64,000 bases of DNA, taken from NCBI GenBank assembly GCA_037384065.1, contig JARROJ010000007.1, positions 1 to 64,000 of the forward strand, in the 5' to 3' direction. The position numbers and the translations under genes are program-made. Below the pieces are notes generated by a model. That model made no database searches. It was not told the DNA's origin and saw only the letters and a list, made by a program, of their open reading frames with translations. Positions 25,004-34,408 of the stretch are shown here, in pieces; position 1 is the stretch's first letter, and each line of letters opens with the position of its first letter. The stretch comes from JABDPF01 sp037384065 (lineage in GTDB: Bacteria > Pseudomonadota > Gammaproteobacteria > Xanthomonadales > SZUA-36).

Positions 25004-26278
25004 ATGCTTGATCCACAACTCCTGAGAACCGATCCGGACGGGGTCGCGACGGCGCTGGCCGTGCGCGGCTATCGCTTCGAAGTCGATACCTGGCGTGAAC
25101 TCGACGCGCGACGCAAGGAACTGCAGCTGCGCACCCAGGACCTGCAGAACCGCAAGAACACCAGCGCGAAGTCCATCGGCCAGGCCAAGGCCCGCGGCGA
25201 AGACATCCAGCCGCTGCTGGACGAGGTGCGGCATCTCGGCGACGAGCTGTCGCAGGCCGAGGCGGAGTTCAACACGGTTCGCGCGCAGCAGCAGGCCTGG
25301 CAGATGGAGATGCCGAATCTGCCGTTGCCCGGCGTACCGGTCGGCCAGGACGAGAACGACAACGTCGAGGTGCGCCGCTGGGGCGACATTCCCGAATTCG
25401 ACTTCGAACCGCGCGAGCACGACGAACTGGGTGAACGGAACGGCCTGCTGGACGCGGAGACGGCCGCCAAGCTGGCCGGGTCGCGGTTCACGGTGATGCG
25501 GGGGGCGCTGTCCCGCCTGCACCGGGCGCTGGCGCAGTTCATGCTGGATGTCCACACGACCGAACACGGGTACACCGAGTTGTACCTGCCGTACGTCGTC
25601 AACGCGGAGGCCATGACCGGCACCGGGCAGTTGCCGAAATTCGGCGACGACGCCTTCGCGACCACGGACGATCCGCCGCGCTACCTGATCCCGACGGCCG
25701 AGGTGCCGATGACCAACGTGGTCGCCGGGGAAATCATCGCCGCGGACGACCTGCCGTTGCGTTACACGGCCCAGACGCCGTGCTTTCGCCGCGAGGCGGG
25801 GTCCTACGGCAAGGACACGCGGGGCATGATCCGGCAGCACCAGTTCGAGAAAGTCGAGTTGGTGCAGATCACGCGGCCGCAGGATTCGGAAGCGGCGCTG
25901 GAGGAGTTGACCGGCCATGCGGAGCGTATCCTGCAGCGCCTGGAATTGCCGTACCGCACCGTCGTGCTGTGCACGGGCGACATGGGTTTCTCCGCGGCCC
26001 GGACCTACGACATCGAAGTCTGGTTGCCGGGGCAGGGCGCGTATCGGGAGATCTCCTCCTGCAGTGTCTGCACCGATTTCCAGGCCCGCCGCATGCTGGC
26101 GCGCTGGCGCAACCCGGAAACCGGCAAGCCCGAACTGGTCCATACCCTGAACGGCTCCGGCCTGGCGGTCGGGCGCACCCTGATTGCGGTGATGGAGAAC
26201 TACCAGCAGCGCGACGGCGCGATTCGCGTGCCGGAGGCGCTTCGGCCGTACATGGGTGGGCTCGAAGTCATCGGCTGA
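25004..26278 (+). CDS. serS: Seryl-tRNA synthetase
   Basis: A 424-residue class II synthetase. The N-terminal long antiparallel coiled coil (about 30-105) binds the long variable arm of tRNA-Ser. Motif 2 is PCFRREAGSYGKDTRGMIRQ and motif 3 includes LNGSGLAVGRTLIA. It charges serine onto tRNA-Ser; two of its substrates are encoded just downstream at 27.3 and 28.4 kb. It ends at a strong terminator. Confidence 0.96.
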   Translation: MLDPQLLRTDPDGVATALAVRGYRFEVDTWRELDARRKELQLRTQDLQNRKNTSAKSIGQAKARGEDIQPLLDEVRHLGDELSQAEAEFNTVRAQQQAWQMEMPNLPLPGVPVGQDENDNVEVRRWGDIPEFDFEPREHDELGERNGLLDAETAAKLAGSRFTVMRGALSRLHRALAQFMLDVHTTEHGYTELYLPYVVNAEAMTGTGQLPKFGDDAFATTDDPPRYLIPTAEVPMTNVVAGEIIAADDLPLRYTAQTPCFRREAGSYGKDTRGMIRQHQFEKVELVQITRPQDSEAALEELTGHAERILQRLELPYRTVVLCTGDMGFSAARTYDIEVWLPGQGAYREISSCSVCTDFQARRMLARWRNPETGKPELVHTLNGSGLAVGRTLIAVMENYQQRDGAIRVPEALRPYMGGLEVIG

Positions 26279-26301
26279 ACGCCGGCGCGAAGACGGTAAC
26301 G

Positions 26302-26329
26302 AAAAAGCCCGCGAAACCGCGGGCTTTTT
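26302..26329. terminator. Bidirectional terminator between serS and the BI-1 gene
   Basis: AAAAAGCCCGCG (26302-26313) and CGCGGGCTTTTT (26318-26329) form a 12-bp hairpin with a 4-nt loop. A- and T-runs on either side let it serve both serS (plus) and the gene ending at 26354 (minus). Confidence 0.92.
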
Positions 26330-26353
26330 GCGTTGTGGTGTCTGGCCGTGTGC

Positions 26354-27022
26354 TCAGTCGTCGCCGAATCCGAAGCCCAGCAACGCCAGCAGGTTGTTGA
26401 ACAGGACGAAGATGTCGGCCAGCAGACCGGTGGCGGCCAGGATGTAATTGGTCTGGCCGTTGCGGACGATCTGCTGCGTCTGCCAGATGATCCAGCCGCA
26501 GGCGATCAGGACGATCATCGTCGACAGCGCGAGCGCCAGCGCCGGGATCTGCAGGAAGTAATTCAGGATGAAGGCCGCGAACACCGCGAGCGTGCCGACA
26601 CCGAGGAAGGCGAACCAGCCGCTGAAGTCGCGCTTGGTGTTCATCGCGTAGGCCGACAGGCTGAAGAACAGCGCGGCCGTCAGGCCGAACGACGCGGCGA
26701 CCAGCACGCCGCCGTTCTGGTAAGCCGCCAGCGCCGCGTTGACGTTGGCGCCGGTCACGAGCCCGAGAAAGCCCGAGAATCCGAACGCCAGCACCAGGCC
26801 CCATACGCTGTTGCGGGTGGCGTTGATCGCGAAAGAAAAAGCGATGATGCCGATCACGAACGGCCAGAACGGAATCCACCAGTTCATTGCCTGGGCAACG
26901 TAGGCGGTTCCCGCGCCGAACACGAACAGCATGCCGAGCAGGGCGTAAGTGTTGCGCAGCGTGCGATTGACGACCGAAGTCGGTACGTGTGTCGTGGGAA
27001 TGCTGTAAGCCGTTTGGTTCAT
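26354..27022 (-). CDS. BAX inhibitor-1 / YccA-family membrane protein
   Basis: A 222-residue protein with seven hydrophobic helices. The start YALLGMLFVFGAGTAYVAQ, the middle ALAAYQNGGVLVAASFGLTA and the end DIFVLFNNLLALLGFGFGDD, with an acidic tail next to the last helix, are typical of the family. Relatives bind FtsH (YccA) or leak Ca2+ (BsYetJ). The ATG at 27022 has AAGGAG at about 12 nt. Confidence 0.88.
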   Translation of the reverse strand: MNQTAYSIPTTHVPTSVVNRTLRNTYALLGMLFVFGAGTAYVAQAMNWWIPFWPFVIGIIAFSFAINATRNSVWGLVLAFGFSGFLGLVTGANVNAALAAYQNGGVLVAASFGLTAALFFSLSAYAMNTKRDFSGWFAFLGVGTLAVFAAFILNYFLQIPALALALSTMIVLIACGWIIWQTQQIVRNGQTNYILAATGLLADIFVLFNNLLALLGFGFGDD

Positions 27023-27251
27023 GTGTGCGAGCGTCTCCTTTCTCGTTGCAAAGTGTCCGGTTCGTAAGCCGGCTCGATTCTAAGACCTGATTTCGGGGTC
27101 GGGGTTCATTCAATCAAGGGTGCAGCATACCGAAAGGCGCTCATGGCGTCATTTGGCGGCCCCGAAGGCTGGAGCATGGCGGTGATTTCGGCTATTCTGA
27201 CGCGCTTCGATACGCACAGGCGCCATCCTGCGCTCGGCTCGAAACGCATCC

Positions 27252-27412
<161 letters not shown>

Positions 27413-27427
27413 TCGCACCGACCGCAC

Positions 27428-28216
27428 TTACCACGGCACCTTCTCGCCGCTGTAGGACCAGTAGGTGCCGGTGTCCGCAGGGCCTCGCGCCGCGATGACG
27501 GCCCGCATGCCGCTGATGGATTCCGCCGGCGTCAGGTTCGCGTTTTCACCGCCCATGTCCGTCTGCACCCAGCCGGGATGAATCGTCAGGCAGGTGAATC
27601 CTTCGGGCTTCAGTTCGTTGGCCAGGATCTTCGTGAACATGTTCAAGGCCGCCTTGCTCTCGCGGTAGCCGTAAAAGACGCCGTTATCGGTGAGCGCGAT
27701 GCTGCCGAGGCGACTCGTGATGTTGACGACGGTCTTCCGTTCACTCGCTCGAAGATTCGGCAGCAGGGCGCGTGTCACGCGCACGGGGCCCACCGTATTC
27801 ACGACCAGCGTCCGGTTGTAGTCATCGAAGTCGATTTCCTCGATGCTGCCGACCCGCGGGAAGATGCCGGCATTGTTGATGAGCAGGTCGATCGGACGGC
27901 CTTCGAGCGAGTTCGCCAGCGCGTCGATGCTCGCCGGATCCGCCACGTCCAGTTCCGCAATCTCCACGGGCAGCGCCTTGAGTTCGTCGGCCCGTTCCGG
28001 ATTTCTGGCCGTCGCAATGACGGTCCAGCCGTCCGCTGCATACTGCCGGGCGAACTCCAGCCCCAGGCCCCGGTTCGCTCCGGTAATCAGGACCGTGGGC
28101 GTTTCGCCCGTCGACGCCGGCGTTGCGTGGTCGTCCGCGCATGCGGGGGTCACGCAGAACAGCGCCAGGGTCGTGATGATGGTCGCAGGCAGCCAAAATC
28201 CGTGTGTTTTTTGCAT
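27428..28216 (-). CDS. Short-chain dehydrogenase/reductase with N-terminal signal peptide
   Basis: A 262-residue protein from the ATG at 28216 (AGAGGA at 8 nt). Residues 1-27 look like a secretory signal (HGFWLPATIITTLALFCVTPACA). The rest is a classical SDR: cofactor motif TGANRGLG, NNAG, Ser in NITSRLGS, and the catalytic YGYRESK (YxxxK). A cytoplasmic cofactor with an exported enzyme is unusual; either the region is a membrane anchor with the enzyme inside, or the start is wrong. Cys in TPACA does not fit a strict lipobox. It lies alone between the two serine tRNA genes. Confidence 0.75.
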   Translation of the reverse strand: MQKTHGFWLPATIITTLALFCVTPACADDHATPASTGETPTVLITGANRGLGLEFARQYAADGWTVIATARNPERADELKALPVEIAELDVADPASIDALANSLEGRPIDLLINNAGIFPRVGSIEEIDFDDYNRTLVVNTVGPVRVTRALLPNLRASERKTVVNITSRLGSIALTDNGVFYGYRESKAALNMFTKILANELKPEGFTCLTIHPGWVQTDMGGENANLTPAESISGMRAVIAARGPADTGTYWSYSGEKVPW

Positions 28217-28419
28217 CGAGCGAGTCCTCTTGTTCGTCAGCAATTCGAAACCGATCGAAGATTCTAGCCGTTGCGAATGAATCGGCGCTACCTGAACGCA
28301 CCAAGGCAATGAATTAGGCGTCCACGACGCCCGTGCCGTTGTGGGTGGCCGATTTCCGGGCGCGCAACCATGTTCAGCAACGCCGAGGAAGGGTAGAATA
28401 CGCACCTTCGACGTTTCAC

Positions 28420-28580
<161 letters not shown>

Positions 28581-28674
28581 CGGCAGGCCGCTGGGTTCGA
28601 CAAATCGGCAGGAATGCCGATTTGGACGCGCGAGCGCAGCGACGTCACGGCTTGGCCCTGATCGCGTCGGCCGT

Positions 28675-30672
28675 TCAGGCGTCTGACGGATTGAAGCGAT
28701 TCACCCGGCGGCGCAGTTCCTGGATTCCCGGCGCGGCGTCTTCCTGGTATCGCTGGCGGACATAGGCATCGGCCACGCGCAGCGCGGCCGGCCCGAGTTG
28801 CGGGCGCTCGGCGGCGATGCGGTGGGCGTAATCGACGATGCCTTCACCCGTTCTGCGCGGCAGTCCGGCTTTCGCCATCTTGCTGCAGAAACGGGCGATC
28901 AGCGCATCGCGCGCATCCGGCCGCGCGCGGCGTCGATGCACCAGCATGACGAGGCCGTACGGCAGCAGCGTGATGCCGGCGGCGGCGAGAAACAGCAGCC
29001 CGAGCCGGGGCGCATCGACGTCCCCCAGCAACCGCTTCAGAAAATCCGCCTGCCGCTTGTCGTAGCCCAGCACCCAGGTGCCCCAGACGTAATCGAGGTA
29101 ATCGCGCTGCAGGACGAGCCAGTTGACGAAACCGAAGTCGCGGAAGCGCAGCAGGCTCAGCGGGCTGTCGGACAGAAAGCCGTCCTCGTCGCGGAACAGG
29201 TCGGCCAGGCTCATTTCGATACGCTCGGGCGCGACTGCGGCGGTGGGGTCGACGCGGAGCCAGCCCCGGCCCTGGATCCAGACCTCGGCCCAGGCATGGG
29301 CGTCGTACTGGCGGACCGTCACGAAATTCTCGCGGGGGTGGCGCTCGCCGCCCTGGTAGCCGACGACCACGCGGGCCGGGTGGCCGGCGGCCCGCATGAA
29401 GAACGCAAAGCTGCCGGCGAAGTGTTCGCAGAAACCGCGCTGCGTTTGCCACAGGAATTCGTCGACCGTGTGCCTGCCGAGCGCCGGCGGTTCCAGCGTG
29501 TAAACGAACGACTCGTTGTACAGCGCGAGCAGGCGCTGGATCAGGGTCTCGGCATCCGGCGTTTCCTGCGCCCACTGGCGCGCGACGCGGACCGTTTCGG
29601 GGTTCGACCCGACCGGCAGGCGCCGTTCGAGTTCGTCGCGATAAGGATGCAGCCCATCCGGTTCCAGGCGGTACTCGAGCCACGACTGGATTTCGTAATT
29701 GCGCCGCTGACCGATGCGCGCGACGCTGACCAGTCGGGAGTCCCGCATCAGGCGAATGCCGGGTTCGGGCGACGACGGCGTCGCCAGCGCGAACAGCCAC
29801 CGTCGATAGGTCGGTTCCATCGTCAGCGTGTAGCGCACCGGCTCCCCGAGGCGGACGATACCCGTCGCGTCACCGCGGTCCAGGGCAGGGCGGTCCGGTC
29901 CGTGGAAATCGGCCTGCGTCCATTCGCGCCCGTCGAACGTCGAAAGCACCAGGCCACGCCAGTACAGGCGATTGCGCGCCGGCGGCTCGCCCTCGAACCG
30001 TGCGCGAAAAGCGAGCCGGTCCGAGGCGACCAGACGCGAAAACGCGCCCGGGGCCATGCTGTCGCTGACGCCGGTCCGGGCCTGGTTCTTGGCCACCGGG
30101 ATCGACCAGAACGCGCCCAGGCGGGGTACGACGAGGAACAGCACCAGCATGAACGGCAGCGAGGTCAGGAGCAGACGCAATGCGGCCAGCGGAGGCCCTG
30201 CGGCCCGGGTCCGCCGGCCGGACTGGTTGATGCTGACCAGCGCCGCCGTCGCGATCACGTAGGTCAGCAGCACCAGCACGAAGTCGGGAATGTCCTGCGT
30301 GAAGACGCAGTGCACGGCCGCCGTGAAGTAGGCCAGAAAGACCAGCACGACGGCGTCGCGCTTGTGATGCATCTCCAGCAGCTTGAGCCCGAAGCCCGCG
30401 ATCAGCATGGCCACCATCGGCTCCAGCCCCAGCAGCGAGCGGTAACTCAGCGCGAGACCGGCGACGCACGCGCCGACGAAGAGCGCTTTGAGCGGCCACG
30501 GCGGAAACGGGACCACGCCGCGGTACTCGAGGATGCGCCAGACCAGGCTGGCGCCCGCAAGCGCGGCGACCCAGCCGGGCAGGTGACCGAGGTGCAGCCC
30601 GACCACGGCGGCGAAAGCCAGCAGGACCCAGAACAGGCCGCTGCGGGACAATTGCCAGCCAGGCCGGCTCAT
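28675..30672 (-). CDS. Transglutaminase-like membrane protein TgpA (DUF3488)
   Basis: A 665-residue protein. Six or seven N-terminal membrane helices (about 1-195) precede a periplasmic part with a transglutaminase core: Cys in TQRGFCEHFAGSFAFFMRAA, His in YDAHAWAEVWIQG and Asp in WLRVDPTAAV. A last membrane helix near 560 and a basic cytoplasmic tail follow. This is the TgpA architecture. The ATG overlaps the stop of the DUF58 gene (ATGA). It is the third gene of a moxR-DUF58-tgpA operon. Confidence 0.87.
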   Translation of the reverse strand: MSRPGWQLSRSGLFWVLLAFAAVVGLHLGHLPGWVAALAGASLVWRILEYRGVVPFPPWPLKALFVGACVAGLALSYRSLLGLEPMVAMLIAGFGLKLLEMHHKRDAVVLVFLAYFTAAVHCVFTQDIPDFVLVLLTYVIATAALVSINQSGRRTRAAGPPLAALRLLLTSLPFMLVLFLVVPRLGAFWSIPVAKNQARTGVSDSMAPGAFSRLVASDRLAFRARFEGEPPARNRLYWRGLVLSTFDGREWTQADFHGPDRPALDRGDATGIVRLGEPVRYTLTMEPTYRRWLFALATPSSPEPGIRLMRDSRLVSVARIGQRRNYEIQSWLEYRLEPDGLHPYRDELERRLPVGSNPETVRVARQWAQETPDAETLIQRLLALYNESFVYTLEPPALGRHTVDEFLWQTQRGFCEHFAGSFAFFMRAAGHPARVVVGYQGGERHPRENFVTVRQYDAHAWAEVWIQGRGWLRVDPTAAVAPERIEMSLADLFRDEDGFLSDSPLSLLRFRDFGFVNWLVLQRDYLDYVWGTWVLGYDKRQADFLKRLLGDVDAPRLGLLFLAAAGITLLPYGLVMLVHRRRARPDARDALIARFCSKMAKAGLPRRTGEGIVDYAHRIAAERPQLGPAALRVADAYVRQRYQEDAAPGIQELRRRVNRFNPSDA

Positions 30673-31661
30673 TCGGCGACCTGCCCGGGCCGGTCGACGC
30701 CGTGGAGCGCCAGGTGGCGCAGGGCGGCGGCGCGGTGAGCGCTGCCGTTGTTCGGCGCCAGTTCAACCCCCGGCAGGCGCAGGCCGTAAAGCCGGCCGTC
30801 GGCATCGCAGGCGCAGAGCCGCCCGGTCATTCGCGCGAGTCGCTGCTCGGTGTCCAGGCCCGCGTAATCGTCCCAGTCTATCCAGACCTTGCTGGCGACC
30901 GGATCGGCGTACTGCTTCGACCAGAGGCCCTGTTCCCGGGCATACTGCTTCCAGGCCACGTGGCGCAGCGATTCCCCGGTCACGTAGGTCTTCAGGCCGA
31001 CATAGTCCTCGGACCCGGTCGAGCCCGTGAAATGGCCCTCGCCCCGACCGCCACGTTGCGCCGGTCGGGTCGCGTCCCGCACCGGGGCGGGGTACACGAC
31101 GGCCTCGAAGCGGAACCGGACGTGGCTCCAGACACGCATCAGGCCCACCGGGTAAACGCTCTCGACCGTCAGCATTCCCGGTTCCAGGAAGCCCCGGCGC
31201 CGGGTCGGCGCCAGCACGGTGACGAAGGTATCCCCGGCCTTGTCGAGGTCGACCATGACGGGCTCGCCGCCCGCGAAACACAAGGTAATCCCCTCGCGGC
31301 GCCGGGCCGTGGATTGGCTCAAACACAGCTCGACCGCCGCCGCGTCGCCCTTGAACACCGATTCGGCGCGCACCGGTTTGATGCGCAGTCCGGACAGCGT
31401 GCCATGGGTAACGTGGATACTGACGATCCACAGGGCCAGCAGCAGGAAACAGAGAATGAAAACGAGGTTGTTTTCGAAGTTCGTGCCCAGCCACCAGAGT
31501 GCGAAAATCAGGACCAGGAAACCGAACCCGGCGCGCGACGGCAGAATGTAGAGGCGGCGATGGTCCAGCCGGCAGGCGTCGACGAGCGGCGTGCGGCGCT
31601 CGACCCAGCGCCGAAAAGTGCGCCGGAACGACTGCCGGATTCGCGTCAACGGATTCCGCAC
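30669..31661 (-). CDS. DUF58 domain protein (MoxR-associated)
   Basis: A 330-residue protein read from a GTG at 31661. Two membrane helices (about 40-80) precede the DUF58 region, recognised by GLKTYVTGESLRHVAWKQYA and the later VWIDWDDYAGLDTEQRLARM, a vWA-like fold with a degenerate metal site. DUF58 proteins accompany MoxR ATPases and are thought to help assemble or chaperone partner proteins. Here it sits between moxR (13-nt gap) and tgpA (overlap). Confidence 0.85.
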   Translation of the reverse strand: MRNPLTRIRQSFRRTFRRWVERRTPLVDACRLDHRRLYILPSRAGFGFLVLIFALWWLGTNFENNLVFILCFLLLALWIVSIHVTHGTLSGLRIKPVRAESVFKGDAAAVELCLSQSTARRREGITLCFAGGEPVMVDLDKAGDTFVTVLAPTRRRGFLEPGMLTVESVYPVGLMRVWSHVRFRFEAVVYPAPVRDATRPAQRGGRGEGHFTGSTGSEDYVGLKTYVTGESLRHVAWKQYAREQGLWSKQYADPVASKVWIDWDDYAGLDTEQRLARMTGRLCACDADGRLYGLRLPGVELAPNNGSAHRAAALRHLALHGVDRPGQVAE

Positions 31662-31674
31662 CGATGCCCTCCGG

Positions 31675-32601
31675 TCAAATCACATCGACGGCGTCGAGTA
31701 CTTTTTCGACGAGCACCCGGCTGCCGCTGTCGTGGCCGCGGCCGGTGCCCTGCAGGCGGTGATTGGCGACGGCCGGGAATACGGCCTGGATGTCCTCGGG
31801 AATGACGAACGAGCGCCCTTCGAGCAGCGCGATGGCCTTGGCCGATTGCAGGATGGCCAGCGCCGCCCGCGGCGACAGGCCGAATTCGAACAGTTCGCTG
31901 GTGCGCGTGTGCTGGATCAGGCGCAACAGATAGTCCACCACGGGCTCGGCGGCGCTGACGGCGTCGACCTCGTCCTGCAGGGCCAACAGTTCGTCGACGG
32001 TCAGTTGTGGCTCCAGGTCGCGCAAGCGGGTCCGCGGATCACCGCCGGTCAGGATCGCTTTTTCAGACGCGAGGTCGGGATAGCCGAGCGACATCCGCAT
32101 CAGGAAGCGATCGAGTTGCGACTCCGGCAGCGGAAAGGTGCCGGAATACTGGGCCGGGTTCTGGGTCGCGATGACGAAGAACGGCCGGGGAAGGTCGCGG
32201 GTTTCGCCTTCCACCGTGACCTGGCCCTCGGCCATCGCCTCCAGCAGCGCGCTCTGGGTCTTGGGCGTCGTGCGATTGATTTCGTCGGCCAGGAGCAATT
32301 GGCAGAACACCGGTCCCGGGTGGAACTGGAACGCCGCCGCCGGCTTGTCGTACACGGAGACGCCGACGATATCGGCCGGCAGGAGGTCGCTGGTGAACTG
32401 GACGCGATTGAAGTCGAGCCCCAGGATCCGGGCCATCGCATTGGCCAGCGTGGTTTTTCCCATCCCCGAGAGATCTTCGATCAGGAGGTGGCCCCGGGCG
32501 AGCAGACACGCCAGCGCGATGCGCACTTCCTGTTCCTTGCCGATCAGCACCGAACCGATCGAAGCGATGATCGCGTGCAGTTTATCCTTCGAATGAGTCA
32601 C
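31675..32601 (-). CDS. MoxR-family AAA+ ATPase
   Basis: A 308-residue protein from GTG at 32601, preceded by AGGGGGGT at 6 nt. Walker A is in LIEDLSGMGKTTLANAMA, Walker B in LLLADEINRTTPKTQSALLE, sensor 1 in FVIATQNPAQYSG, and the MoxR-type ending includes LSPRAALAILQSAKAIALLEG (quoted in parts: LSPRAALAIL, QSAKAIALLEG). MoxR proteins act as chaperone-like ATPases for the genes they lie with. It is first in the operon with DUF58 and TgpA. Confidence 0.9.
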   Translation of the reverse strand: MTHSKDKLHAIIASIGSVLIGKEQEVRIALACLLARGHLLIEDLSGMGKTTLANAMARILGLDFNRVQFTSDLLPADIVGVSVYDKPAAAFQFHPGPVFCQLLLADEINRTTPKTQSALLEAMAEGQVTVEGETRDLPRPFFVIATQNPAQYSGTFPLPESQLDRFLMRMSLGYPDLASEKAILTGGDPRTRLRDLEPQLTVDELLALQDEVDAVSAAEPVVDYLLRLIQHTRTSELFEFGLSPRAALAILQSAKAIALLEGRSFVIPEDIQAVFPAVANHRLQGTGRGHDSGSRVLVEKVLDAVDVI

Positions 32602-32753
32602 GTGCCGACCCCCCTGAGTGCGTAACCGTGAAACCGTGCATGATACAACGTGCGCGCCCGGTTGTTCGGCCGGAACGGGTCGATCGACCCGGCAAACGGC
32701 GAGCGGGTGCTATAGTGACCGCCGGCCCGACTCGAGCGACAGCCCGCATTGCC

Positions 32754-33107
32754 ATGAAACCCGATGAATTCGACGATCTCGTGCACGCGGCCATGCGCGA
32801 CCTGCCCGACTGGGTGCGGGAGGCGTTCGACAACATCGACGTGCAGATCAGCGAGGAGGCCGGCCCTGACCTCGACCCTGACGGGTCGGATCTGCTGGGC
32901 CTGTATCTCGGCGTGCCGCTGCCCGAGCGGGGCGTGGATTACGCGTTCGAGTTGCCCGACGTCATTCATATCTTCCGCAAGCCGCACCTGGAACTCGACC
33001 TGCCGCCCGACGAACTGCGCGATGAGATCGTCAAGACGCTGTTGCACGAAATCGCGCACTACTTCGGAATCGAGGACGATTACCTCGACGAAATCGGCTG
33101 GGGCTGA
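32754..33107 (+). CDS. Minimal zincin-like metallopeptidase family protein
   Basis: A 117-residue protein from ATG at 32754 with a candidate TATAGT -10 at 32711-32716. Near the C-terminus, TLLHEIAHYFGIEDDYLDEIGW gives HExxHxxGxxD (His98, Glu99, His102, Gly105, Asp108), a metzincin-like zinc site. The N-terminal part FDDLVHAAMRDLPDWVREAF and the LYLGVPLPER segment mark the small PF06262-type family. It is cytoplasmic with no signal. Substrates are unknown. It converges on the CorC-like gene (25-nt gap). Confidence 0.8.
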   Translation: MKPDEFDDLVHAAMRDLPDWVREAFDNIDVQISEEAGPDLDPDGSDLLGLYLGVPLPERGVDYAFELPDVIHIFRKPHLELDLPPDELRDEIVKTLLHEIAHYFGIEDDYLDEIGWG

Positions 33108-33132
33108 GTGCGTCGCCTCGCCGACGCGCCGA

Positions 33133-34221
33133 TCAATCGTCGTCGCCGTCGGAGGGCGTGGGCCGGATCAGGCCGTGCCGATCGACCCGGCGGCGCCACT
33201 TGCGCCGGGCCTCCTCGCGCAGGTCGGCCGCCTGGTCGAGTTCGTCGATGATTTCGGTGCCGAGCAGGGTTTCGACCAGGTCCTCCATCGTGACGATTCC
33301 GGCCATGCCGCCAAACTCGTCGATGACGAGCGCGATGTGTTCGCGCGTCTGCAGGAACCGATCGAACATTTCCCGGATCGGAAACGTCTCGGGGACCGCC
33401 AGCATTTCGCGGCGGATGCTGCCGACGGTTTCGTCGCCGCGGCCCTGCAACAGGCGCGTGAGCAGCGTGCCCTTCAGAACGTAACCGGTGACGTGATCCG
33501 GGTTGTCGTCGCGAAACAGCGGAATCCGGGAGTAGGGCAGGTCTGGGTGCAGCTCATGGAACGCGCTGATCGTCTGTGATTCCGGGGCCGCGGTGACCAC
33601 GGTGCGCGGCGTCATGACCTCGCGCACCGGCGTTTCGCTGAGGCTCAGCAGGTTGCCGATGATTTCGGATTCGCGCTGCTCGACATGGCCTTCCTCGACG
33701 CCGATCTCGACCATCGCGAGAAATTCCGAGTGCGAAAAAACGCTGTGCTTGGTATCCGGTTTGAGCCATTGCGTCAGGCTCTGGCTCAGCCAGACCAGCG
33801 GATACAGCAGGCGGATCACCAGCGCGACGGCATTGGCCGTGAACGGGGCCAGTTTCTGCCAGTACACGGCGCCCAGGGTCTTGGGAATGATTTCCGAAAG
33901 AATCAGGATGGCCAGCGTCATGACGGTCGGCACCAGGAGCGAGGTGATCATCGGATGCGCTTCGGACCAGATCAGCGTGGCCTGCGCGCCGACGCCGATC
34001 GCGCCGACGGTGTGCGCGATCGTGTTCAGGGTCAGGATCGCGGCCAGCGGCCGGTCGACATTCTGCTTGAAGCGATGCAGTTGCCGCCCGGTGCGGCTTC
34101 CGTCCTGCATCTGGACCTGGGCGTAGCTTGGCGTGATGCTGAGCAGCGTGGCCTCCCACAGGGAGCACAGGAACGAGGCGATGATGGACAGCAGAAAAAA
34201 GGCGAGAAGCAGTGAAATCAT
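33133..34221 (-). CDS. CNNM/CorC-family protein (DUF21 plus CBS pair)
   Basis: A 362-residue protein. The DUF21 membrane domain (about 1-165) includes SSLWEATLLSITPSYAQ-like text (LCSLWEATLLSITPSY), RPLAAILTLNTIAHTVG and EIIPKTLGAVYW. A CBS pair (about 195-330) follows with VREVMTPRTVVTAAP and EHIALVIDEFGGMAGIVTMEDL. Relatives export Mg2+ or Co2+. The usual C-terminal transporter-associated CorC_HlyC domain is missing, replaced by a short charged tail, so it is a shorter version. Confidence 0.85.
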   Translation of the reverse strand: MISLLLAFFLLSIIASFLCSLWEATLLSITPSYAQVQMQDGSRTGRQLHRFKQNVDRPLAAILTLNTIAHTVGAIGVGAQATLIWSEAHPMITSLLVPTVMTLAILILSEIIPKTLGAVYWQKLAPFTANAVALVIRLLYPLVWLSQSLTQWLKPDTKHSVFSHSEFLAMVEIGVEEGHVEQRESEIIGNLLSLSETPVREVMTPRTVVTAAPESQTISAFHELHPDLPYSRIPLFRDDNPDHVTGYVLKGTLLTRLLQGRGDETVGSIRREMLAVPETFPIREMFDRFLQTREHIALVIDEFGGMAGIVTMEDLVETLLGTEIIDELDQAADLREEARRKWRRRVDRHGLIRPTPSDGDDD

Positions 34222-34408
34222 GGTCAGTCGGTTACCGTGGATTCAAACCGCATAACAGTGTGCAGGGGGCGCGGGGCTTTGGCCAGTCCCGCGCGCTCGA
34301 CGGGACTGAACGGGGCGCGCCCGCATGCATTAGAATCGGCGCAAGGCAACGCATCGGAGCAAACCGCATGAACCGCTTAGCCCGTCCCCGTCGCGTAACG
34401 GAACGGCC

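Noticed and set aside
28798..30738. A 646-codon plus-strand frame opposite the transglutaminase gene
   Set aside because: Antisense to a gene with full motifs; no recognisable domain or ribosome site.
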